NCBI GenBank assembly: GCA_024234975.1
Contig: JACKNH010000037.1
Coordinates: 1-32,529, forward strand
Direction of reading: 5' to 3'
DNA: 32,529 bases
Source of the DNA: Gammaproteobacteria bacterium
GTDB taxonomy: Bacteria > Pseudomonadota > Gammaproteobacteria > Ga0077536
Shown: one piece after another, positions 24,681-31,177 of the stretch
Numbering within the stretch: position 1 is the stretch's first letter
Layout: every line of letters starts with the position of its first letter
Notes under the pieces: model-generated
Told to the model about the DNA's origin: nothing
Databases searched by the model: none
The model's input: only the letters and a program-made list of their open reading frames with translations
Program-made: the position numbers and the translations under genes

Positions 24681-24725
24681 ACGGTAATACCGTGGTGGAA
24701 ATTATAACGCTGTTAATCCCACCAC
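24681..24725 (-). promoter_or_regulatory. Hydrogenase operon promoter region with two dyads
   Basis: On the minus strand a perfect TATAAT occupies 24706-24701, 23 bp before the GTG start of hydB. No TTGACA-like -35 is seen 16-18 bp upstream, which suggests dependence on an activator. An inverted repeat with 7-bp arms, GTGGTGG (24692-24698) and CCACCAC (24719-24725), brackets the -10 box. A second dyad, ACGGTA-A-TACCGT (24681-24693), lies between the expected transcription start and the start codon. Confidence 0.5.
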
Positions 24726-24846
24726 TTCTGACGCGCCGCGTCCTGTGCTGAATCAAGAATACGCGCTGCGGCGCAAGAACATCATGCACGCGCATGGCGC
24801 GGGCGTCACTGGTCACTACACCTGATTCGCGTGCGACACGTGGGTA

Positions 24847-24852
24847 TATACT
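24847..24852 (+). promoter_or_regulatory. Possible -10 box of the SDR gene
   Basis: TATACT lies 39 bp before the ATG at 24892, in the 213-bp divergent spacer shared with the hydrogenase operon. The -35 is weak. GGGAGA about 8-10 bp before the ATG is a good ribosome-binding site. Confidence 0.35.
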
Positions 24853-24891
24853 GGCCGCCTTTCTTTACACCGATGCAATGGGAGACAGGCG

Positions 24892-25998
24892 ATGGATGAG
24901 CAGACACTGAACCGGCGGCAACTGCTGGGTGGCATGATGGCAACCGGCGCGGCCGCGATGGTGGGAGGATTGGCTGCTCGCGACGCCAATGCGCAACAGG
25001 CGCCGGATATGGGCGCCGCGCAGCCGCCGCAGATTACCGACGTCAAGGACAAAGTGGCCTTCATCACCGGTGGCTCCAGCGGCATTGGCCTGGGCCTTGC
25101 GCGCGTATTCCACGAAGCCGGCATGAAAGTCGTCATGGGGTATTACAGCGATTTGCACATCGGCGATGCATTGAAACACTTCCCGGAGAACGATCCGCGG
25201 CTGTTTCCCATTCGCCACGACGTGCTCGACCGCGAAGGTTGGGAACGCACTGCGGATGAAATAGAAAAGAAATTCGGCCCGTTGAACATCCTGGTGAACA
25301 ATGCCGGCGTCGGCCTGCAGGCATCGGCCGCCACCGGTACCTACAAGGATTGGGAATGGGGCCTGGGCGTCAACCTGTGGGGGCCGATTTACGGCATACA
25401 TACTTTCGTGCCGCGCATGCTCGCGAGCGGGCAGGGCTCGCAGATCGTGACCACCACATCCACCAGCGGCATCCTGCCCGGCAGTGGTGCGGGCATCTAC
25501 ACGGTTTCGAAAATCGCCGCGGTCGGTCTGATGGAGGAACTGCGGCATGAACTGCGCGAGACCAATATCGGCACCACGTGCTTCATTCCGGGCCTGACCA
25601 CTACCAATATAGGCCAGAGCGAAAGCTACCGGCCGGACGATCTGAAGAACGATGAACCGCCTGCCGCCGCGCCCGGCGCCCGCCGCGCCGGTGGTGGCGC
25701 ACCCCGGCCACGGCCGCCGCAGGATGACGTCGGCCCATATGGCATGCGGCCGCAGGACCCGGTCACCGTCGGCCGCGTCGTGCTCGATGCCATCCTGCAT
25801 AACGACTTGTACGTGGTATTGCAGCCGGAATACCGCGCCGGTGTAAAAGCGCGAGCCGACGCATTGCTGGATTCGATGACGCCGGTGAAGCCGCTGCCGG
25901 ATCGCCTCTACGGCGGTAATGTGTATCGTACGCCGATCTACGTGCAGGAGATTGAACACCGCAAGGCGACGCAGGTGCGCGATATTGCGGGCATCTGA
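24892..25998 (+). CDS. SDR-family oxidoreductase with a Tat-type signal
   Basis: This 368-aa protein has a twin-arginine leader (NRRQLLGGMMATGAAAMVGG, RR at 8-9) with a likely cut after ANA at about 34, so it is probably exported folded with its cofactor. The short-chain dehydrogenase domain follows: TGGSSGIG (59-66) for NAD(P), NNAG, and the catalytic Tyr/Lys in IYTVSKIA. A Pro/Ala/Arg-rich stretch (about 255-280) near the substrate loop is unusual. A periplasmic SDR is uncommon, since the pyridine cofactor must be carried along or recycled. Substrate unknown. It is divergent from the hydrogenase operon and followed by a terminator-like hairpin. Confidence 0.8.
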   Translation: MDEQTLNRRQLLGGMMATGAAAMVGGLAARDANAQQAPDMGAAQPPQITDVKDKVAFITGGSSGIGLGLARVFHEAGMKVVMGYYSDLHIGDALKHFPENDPRLFPIRHDVLDREGWERTADEIEKKFGPLNILVNNAGVGLQASAATGTYKDWEWGLGVNLWGPIYGIHTFVPRMLASGQGSQIVTTTSTSGILPGSGAGIYTVSKIAAVGLMEELRHELRETNIGTTCFIPGLTTTNIGQSESYRPDDLKNDEPPAAAPGARRAGGGAPRPRPPQDDVGPYGMRPQDPVTVGRVVLDAILHNDLYVVLQPEYRAGVKARADALLDSMTPVKPLPDRLYGGNVYRTPIYVQEIEHRKATQVRDIAGI

Positions 25999-26016
25999 TT
26001 GAGGCTTACAATGGCA

Positions 26017-26044
26017 ACGGGACCGGCGTTCAAACTGGTCCCGT
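26017..26044 (+). terminator. Terminator-like hairpin after the SDR gene
   Basis: ACGGGACC (26017-26024) pairs perfectly with GGTCCCGT (26037-26044); two further pairs, one of them G-T, extend the stem around an 8-base loop. There is no T-run. It probably separates the SDR gene from the LysR gene. Confidence 0.5.
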
Positions 26045-26123
26045 CACCTGACACGACGCTGTGTTACGGTGCGCGAGAGAATCCCGTCAACCCGTTTCGA
26101 ATTGGCGTTTCGAATGTCCTGCA

Positions 26124-27038
26124 ATGTTTGAACTGACGCATCTGCGATGCTTCGTGGTGCTCGCCGAAGAGCTGCACTTCGGTCGCGCCGCCACGCGATT
26201 GCATATGACGCAACCACCGTTGAGTCGCCACATCCAGGTTCTGGAGCAGGCGGTCAAGGTCAAGCTGTTCGAACGCAGCAGTCGTTCGGTGAAGCTTACC
26301 GCCGCGGGCCGCGCGTTCCTGATCGAAGCATCGCGGATCGTGAAAATGGTCGATCGTGCCACCGCAACCGCAAAGGCCGCCGCGGACGGTCTGGAGGGGC
26401 TGTTTACACTTGGGTTCACGGCCGCCTCCGGCTACAGTTGCCTGCACTGGCTGCTGGGCGGATTGCAAATCGCGGTGCCGAAAGTGCGAATCGTCCTGAA
26501 GGAGATGGTGAGCACGGAACAGCGCGAGAGCCTGCTCACCGGGCACATCGATCTGGGGCTGTTGCGGCCACCGGTTCCACGGCCGGAGGTGGAGTCGATT
26601 CCGCTGTTGCGGGAACGATTCGTGATCTGTTCGCACGAGGGCACGCCGCAGGCCCAACGCCCGCAACGGCTGGGCGATTTTGATAGCCTGCCCGTCATTA
26701 TGTATGCACCCGACAGCGCGCGATACTTCCATGACCTTCTTAACAATCTGTTCGCCGGCGCGGGCGTACAACCACGCTACGTGCAGCACCTGGTGCAGAT
26801 TCATTCAATAATGATGCTCGTCGCTGCAGGACACGGATTCGCACTCGTACCTGAGTCGGCGACGCGCCTGCAGCCTCGAGGCGTGACGTTTTCCGTGCTC
26901 GAGGATGTCGATCCGATCATCGAGCTGCATGCCGCATGGAACCGGGAAAACGCCAACCCGGCGCTCAAGGTTGTCCTGCAGTGTATCGGCCGCCTGGTGG
27001 AATCCGGCTTGCCCGCTGTTCAACAAGTCCCTGCGTAA
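26124..27038 (+). CDS. LysR-family transcriptional regulator
   Basis: This 304-aa regulator has an N-terminal winged helix-turn-helix (MFELTHLRCFVVLAEELHFGRAATRLHMTQPPLSRHIQVLE, about 1-60) and a two-lobed effector domain (about 90-295). The start at 26124 is chosen because the family N-terminus begins there; the frame is open 21 codons upstream without support. The effector domain keeps typical segments such as GHIDLGLLRPP and MLVAAGHGFALVPESA. LysR proteins usually control a nearby operon in response to a substrate. The adjacent sugar-acid genes are the natural candidates, but the gene is convergent with them, so control of that locus is inference. Confidence 0.9.
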   Translation: MFELTHLRCFVVLAEELHFGRAATRLHMTQPPLSRHIQVLEQAVKVKLFERSSRSVKLTAAGRAFLIEASRIVKMVDRATATAKAAADGLEGLFTLGFTAASGYSCLHWLLGGLQIAVPKVRIVLKEMVSTEQRESLLTGHIDLGLLRPPVPRPEVESIPLLRERFVICSHEGTPQAQRPQRLGDFDSLPVIMYAPDSARYFHDLLNNLFAGAGVQPRYVQHLVQIHSIMMLVAAGHGFALVPESATRLQPRGVTFSVLEDVDPIIELHAAWNRENANPALKVVLQCIGRLVESGLPAVQQVPA

Positions 27039-27088
27039 ACATTGCCAGCGCTGGTGGCGCAGGCACGATCAGATATGTTCTGCGCGTT

Positions 27089-28231
27089 TCAGGCGCGTGC
27101 CAGCTGTGCTTCGGCGGCCTGCATCAATCCGCGGATGTGTCCGTAGGCAAACGCAAAGCTCTGGTCCCGCGCTTCGGGGTGGTCTGGCACTTCCGGTACA
27201 TGGTCGGGCATCAGCATGCCGTCGTAACCAACCTCGTGATAGGTCAGAAGTGCGCGGTAGAGATCGATGTCGCCTTCGTCTGGGAAGGCCTCGCGGAACT
27301 GGCCGCGACCACCGATGATATTGCGGAAATGGACGTTGAATATCTTGCCGCGCGAGCCGAACCAGCGGATCACGTCAAAAATCTCAGTCGAAGGATCGAC
27401 GAGGTTTTCACTGATGGTGCCCTGACAGAAATTCAATCCATGCAGCGGGCTTTCGCGAATCGAGACGAAGCGCTTCAAGCCGTCCGTCGTCCCCAGCACA
27501 CGATGTATCCCCTGGTAGCCTTCAGGTGGCGTTCCCGGATCATGCGGATGGCACGCCAGCCGTACGCCATATTCTTCCGCCACCGGCACGACTTGATCGA
27601 GGAAATAAGTGATCCGCTCCCAGAAGGCGTCTTCGCTCAGAGCGCCTGCACGCGTGAGTGAGGTGGGGGCAGTTGCCTGTGCGGCATGCCACTGACCGAA
27701 CATCGCGCCGCCACGGCCTTCGACCTTGCCGGTGCGCAGCACACCGAGAATGCTCATGTTGTACTTGATGCAGCCGATCCCCGCTTGCGCGCAATTGCGG
27801 ATCAGCGACTGGAAATCTGCGATGTCACGGTCGCGTTGGGGACTGTCGGCCAACATGATCGCGGGGTTGCGTTCGCGGTCGATGTGGCTGGAGGGCAGCA
27901 GGATCGGATCGAGAATATCCAGCGACAGCCCGTGTCGTTCGGCCATCTCGCGCAGCTGTTCGAGCTGCGATACCGTCGACACCGTGGTGCCTTCCGGTGT
28001 CGGTGCGCGGGCGCAGACATTGGTCAGCCCGTAGCGGGCGAAGAACGCAAAGCGTTGCTCGGTGGCGGGTCCGCTCTGGCACCCCAGCCGGGGTTTGAGC
28101 CGTCCGCCCGGCCAGCTGCCCGGCGCATTCGGCATGGCTGCCGGTGCAGCGGTTGAGAATACGGCGGACGCGGCGCTTGCGACTGCAAGTCCAGCGCCGG
28201 TTCGGAACAGGAAGTCACGACGATCAGGCAC
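27089..28231 (-). CDS. Mannonate dehydratase-like TIM-barrel protein with a Tat-type signal
   Basis: This 380-aa protein resembles UxuA (D-mannonate dehydratase, making 2-keto-3-deoxygluconate). Candidate metal-site and active-site segments are LACHPHDPG, NFCQGTISENL, FNVHFRNIIGGRGQFREAFPDEGDIDLYRAL and MLMPDHVPEV. The start is taken as GTG at 28231 because an AGGAG lies 7 bp upstream and the protein then begins with a twin-arginine leader (DRRDFLFRTGAGLAVASAASA, RR at 4-5). The ATG at 28300 is less likely. An exported mannonate dehydratase is unusual, so it may act on a different acid or be a related isomerase-fold enzyme. Confidence 0.8.
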   Translation of the reverse strand: MPDRRDFLFRTGAGLAVASAASAVFSTAAPAAMPNAPGSWPGGRLKPRLGCQSGPATEQRFAFFARYGLTNVCARAPTPEGTTVSTVSQLEQLREMAERHGLSLDILDPILLPSSHIDRERNPAIMLADSPQRDRDIADFQSLIRNCAQAGIGCIKYNMSILGVLRTGKVEGRGGAMFGQWHAAQATAPTSLTRAGALSEDAFWERITYFLDQVVPVAEEYGVRLACHPHDPGTPPEGYQGIHRVLGTTDGLKRFVSIRESPLHGLNFCQGTISENLVDPSTEIFDVIRWFGSRGKIFNVHFRNIIGGRGQFREAFPDEGDIDLYRALLTYHEVGYDGMLMPDHVPEVPDHPEARDQSFAFAYGHIRGLMQAAEAQLARA

Positions 28232-28357
28232 AGTCTCTCTCCTGGAATTGCGCTCGTCTCTGTGGACGAGGGGTGATCTGAAAATTTCGCTGTGATGCAC
28301 GGTGCTGACGTGCCGCGCTCTTCGGTGGGCCAGTCAGCGGTGCCTGCGATCCCGGCC

Positions 28358-29629
28358 TCAGTACCTCGGTCGTAATGCTCGATACTCCCGCTGGTACTTG
28401 CGCATCTGTCCCTCGTCATCGCGGGTCCGGATCGAGGTGCCGAGGAATGCTTCGTGTGCGCGGGCCAGACGATCGGGATCAAGCTTCACGCCAAGACCAG
28501 GGCTGTCGTCCAGCCGCACACAGCCGCCGGTGATCTCGCGCTTGCCGCCGCAGATGACTTCATCGTCCTCCTCGACCCATGGATAATGCGTGTCGCAGGC
28601 ATAGGTGAGGTTTGGGGTCGCCGCGGCCAGGTGCGCCATGGCCATCAGGCTGATGCCGAGATGCGAATTCGAGTGCATTGATAATCCCAGGTCAAAGGTC
28701 CGGCACATCACGCCCAGCGCCTGACTTTCACGCAGGCCGCCCCAGTAGTGATGATCCGAGAGCACGATCTGAACAGCATCGAGCGCGATGCTTGTGCGGA
28801 ACTGTTCGAAACTGGTCACCACCATGTTGGTGGCCAGCGGCAGACCGCTGCGTCGATGCAATTCGGCCATCGCCGGCAGGCCGTCGACGGGATCTTCGTA
28901 GTACTCAATGAGCGGACCGAGTCTGTCGGCGCAACGCAGGGCGGTATCCATTGACCAGGCCGCATTGGGATCGATCCGCAGCGGCACGCCGGGAAATGCG
29001 TTCGCCAGTGCTTCGATCGCGGCGACTTCGATATCGGGCGCCAGCGTGCCGGCCTTCAGCTTGATGGAGCCGAAGCCATGCAGCTCAATCATTCTGCGTG
29101 CCTGATCGACGATCTGCGCTGGCGTCAAGGCTTCGCCCCAGGCATCCGGTGTCTGCTCAGGCTCGATATGCCGTGCGTACTTGAAGAACAGATAGGCGCT
29201 GAAGGGGACTTCGTACCGCACTGCGCCGCCCAGCAGCGCGTGCAGCGGCAGGCCGGCCAGCCGTGCCTGCGCATCAAGAAACGCCACTTCAAATGCCGAG
29301 AAGCAGTTGGCCACCAGTTTGGCCGGTTGTGAACCGGGCGCGAGTAACGCACCGGCGGCGGGTGCTGGCAGGCCGGCAATGATGCGGGTGACGATTGCGC
29401 GAAGGCCGTTCAGGTCGTACACCGTCAGCCCGGCCAGATGCTCCGCGATGGCCTGCAGTGCGTTGAGTACCGGGGCATCGCCATAAGTTTCGCCGAGGCC
29501 GGTGACACCCTCGCTGGTGACCACTTCAATGATGGAGCGCAAAGCATACGGCTCGTGGATACCGCTGGCATTGAGCAACGGCGGGTCACGAAAGGCGATG
29601 GGCGTGATGCGGACGCTCGATACAATCAT
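28358..29629 (-). CDS. Glucarate dehydratase-like enolase-superfamily enzyme
   Basis: This 423-aa enzyme of the mandelate racemase/enolase superfamily is likely to dehydrate an aldarate such as D-glucarate to 5-keto-4-deoxy-glucarate. The catalytic KxK is in SIKLKAGTL. Metal ligands are suggested by RIDPNAAWS, YYEDPVDG and NMVVTSF, and the His-containing SMHSNSHLGISLMAMAHLAAA is diagnostic of the glucarate dehydratase group. The ATG at 29629 begins MIVSSVRITPIAFRDPPLLN, the usual family N-terminus; the frame stays open 34 codons upstream. GGAG lies about 9 bp before it. It is divergent from the galactarate dehydratase-like gene and upstream of the mannonate dehydratase-like gene on the same strand, with 126 bp between. 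Confidence 0.88.
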   Translation of the reverse strand: MIVSSVRITPIAFRDPPLLNASGIHEPYALRSIIEVVTSEGVTGLGETYGDAPVLNALQAIAEHLAGLTVYDLNGLRAIVTRIIAGLPAPAAGALLAPGSQPAKLVANCFSAFEVAFLDAQARLAGLPLHALLGGAVRYEVPFSAYLFFKYARHIEPEQTPDAWGEALTPAQIVDQARRMIELHGFGSIKLKAGTLAPDIEVAAIEALANAFPGVPLRIDPNAAWSMDTALRCADRLGPLIEYYEDPVDGLPAMAELHRRSGLPLATNMVVTSFEQFRTSIALDAVQIVLSDHHYWGGLRESQALGVMCRTFDLGLSMHSNSHLGISLMAMAHLAAATPNLTYACDTHYPWVEEDDEVICGGKREITGGCVRLDDSPGLGVKLDPDRLARAHEAFLGTSIRTRDDEGQMRKYQREYRALRPRY

Positions 29630-29682
29630 GCAGGTAATCTCCAATAGCGGGCCATTGCGTTTTGCAACCTGTCCCCGGCTGT

Positions 29683-29726
29683 GATGAATGAATGGTGCAT
29701 GGATGCAAACATCGGATTGATTCATC
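29683..29726. promoter_or_regulatory. Nested dyads between the divergent sugar-acid genes
   Basis: GATGAATGAAT (29683-29693) and ATTGATTCATC (29716-29726) form 11-bp arms with one mismatch. Between them TGCAT-GG-ATGCA (29696-29707) is a perfect dyad. The site lies in the 167-bp spacer between the glucarate and galactarate dehydratase-like genes and is a good candidate operator for both. Confidence 0.5.
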
Positions 29727-29738
29727 CTCAATCGGTGT

Positions 29739-29768
29739 TTGTCAGGCGGTGACCGGGCGCAAGATAAT
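29739..29768 (+). promoter_or_regulatory. Sigma-70-like promoter of the galactarate dehydratase-like gene
   Basis: TTGTCA (29739-29744) and GATAAT (29763-29768) are separated by 18 bp. The start codon is at 29797 with CAGGAG about 11 bp before it. The promoter lies just downstream of the nested dyads. Confidence 0.5.
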
Positions 29769-29796
29769 ACCTGCCCGAAACAGGAGTGGCTTGAGT

Positions 29797-30942
29797 ATGT
29801 CGCACGATCCGATTGCCGAGATTCGTCTGTCGCTGGCGTGGTTGCCTTTGGCGGTACCGATCAGTGACGCCAAGGTTTTCACCGGTCGGCAGAAGCCGCT
29901 TACGCGCGTGGCCATGTTGTTCGCGGAAATCCGCACCCGGGATGGGCGCGAGGGGTTGGGCTTCAGCTACTCCAAGCGCGCGGGTGGCCCCGGCATGTTT
30001 GCCCATGCCGCGGAAATCGGTGGTGAACTGATAGGAGAGGACCCCTGCGATATTTCGCGCTTGTGGACCAGGCTTGCATGGGCCGGCGCGTCGGTCGGCC
30101 GTACCGGGCTTGCGGTGCAGGCCATCGCCGCCTTCGACATCGCCTTGTGGGACATGAAGGCAAAACGGGCCGGCCTGTCGCTGGCCAAACTGCTCGGCGC
30201 CGAGCGCGAGGCCGTGCCCAGCTACAACACCTCCGGCGGTTTCCTGTCCAGCCCGCTGGACGAGGTGCTCGAAAACGTTGATCGATCGATAGCCTCCGGC
30301 ATCGGCGGCATCAAGATCAAGGTGGGTCATCCCGATCCCAAGGTTGACCTTGCGCGCGTCGAGGCCGTCGCCGATCGCATCAACGGGCGTGTCGCGCTGA
30401 TGGTGGATGCGAACCAGCAATGGGATCGGGCCAGTGCGCTGCGCATGTGCCGGGCGCTGGAGCGCTTCGGTCTGACCTGGATCGAGGAGCCACTCGATGC
30501 GCTGGATTATGCGGGGCACGCCGATCTCGCCCGCGTCATCGATACCCCGATCGCCAGTGGCGAAATGCTGGCGAGCGCGGCCGAACATTTCGAGTTGATC
30601 CGCCGGCAATCGGTCGACATCATCCAGCCCGATGCGGCACGCGTTGGCGGCATTTCGCAATTCCATCGGGTCGCCGCCATGGCCCGCGAGGCGGGTCTGC
30701 CGCTGGCGCCGCACTTTGCGATGGAAATCCATCTGCACCTTGCCGCCGCCTACCCGCATGGTGCCTGGGTTGAGCATTTCGACTGGCTGGACCCGCTGTT
30801 CAACGAGCGCCAGCAGCTGCGCGATGGCTGCATGGTGATCAGTGAGCGACCCGGACTCGGTGTCAGCCTCAGCAGTCAGGCACGTGAGTGGACCGAACAG
30901 TCCTGTTTGATTGATGGCAAGGGCCAACATCGCGTGACCTGA
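29797..30942 (+). CDS. Galactarate/L-talarate dehydratase-like enolase-superfamily enzyme
   Basis: This 381-aa enzyme of the mandelate racemase group has the catalytic KIKVGHPDPKVD (KxK), metal ligands in VDANQQWD, IEEPLD and SGEM, and the general base His in PHFAMEIHLHLAAAYPHG, ending VEHFDWL. This set matches the talarate/galactarate dehydratase family, which removes water from aldaric acids. The ATG at 29797 is preferred over an upstream frame extension because it has a ribosome-binding site and a promoter just before it. Together with the divergent glucarate dehydratase-like gene it suggests a locus for aldaric acids. Confidence 0.87.
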   Translation: MSHDPIAEIRLSLAWLPLAVPISDAKVFTGRQKPLTRVAMLFAEIRTRDGREGLGFSYSKRAGGPGMFAHAAEIGGELIGEDPCDISRLWTRLAWAGASVGRTGLAVQAIAAFDIALWDMKAKRAGLSLAKLLGAEREAVPSYNTSGGFLSSPLDEVLENVDRSIASGIGGIKIKVGHPDPKVDLARVEAVADRINGRVALMVDANQQWDRASALRMCRALERFGLTWIEEPLDALDYAGHADLARVIDTPIASGEMLASAAEHFELIRRQSVDIIQPDAARVGGISQFHRVAAMAREAGLPLAPHFAMEIHLHLAAAYPHGAWVEHFDWLDPLFNERQQLRDGCMVISERPGLGVSLSSQAREWTEQSCLIDGKGQHRVT

Positions 30943-30965
30943 GTCGCGCGGGCAGGTCAGTAACC

Positions 30966-30981
30966 ACCGGCGATCGCCGGT
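30966..30981. repeat. 16-bp perfect palindrome before the TonB receptor gene
   Basis: ACCGGCGATCGCCGGT is a perfect palindrome in the 235-bp spacer between the galactarate dehydratase-like gene and the TonB-dependent receptor. It may be an operator or part of a termination signal. The rest of the spacer shows no convincing gene. Confidence 0.4.
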
Positions 30982-31177
30982 CGACGCGCACATTTTCGCT
31001 GCAAGATGGCATCGGGCAGCGGCGCGAATATTTCTCATCATTCCATGATGATGGCATTTCGGTCCGTTATCGATGCGGGCATGGCATCGATCGATTGGAC
31101 AACGGCATTAGACCCCGGGCACACCGCCTCGGATGATACGGCTGATAACAGCACGGTACATTCCAGGGGGCGTAGTC

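Noticed and set aside
24865..25959. 364-codon minus-strand frame
   Set aside because: It is antisense to the SDR gene, which has TGGSSGIG and YxxxK motifs and its own ribosome-binding site.
29728..31041. 437-codon open frame on the minus strand
   Set aside because: It is antisense to the galactarate dehydratase-like gene; the protein is Arg/His/Gln-rich with no family features, as expected of a GC-rich shadow frame.
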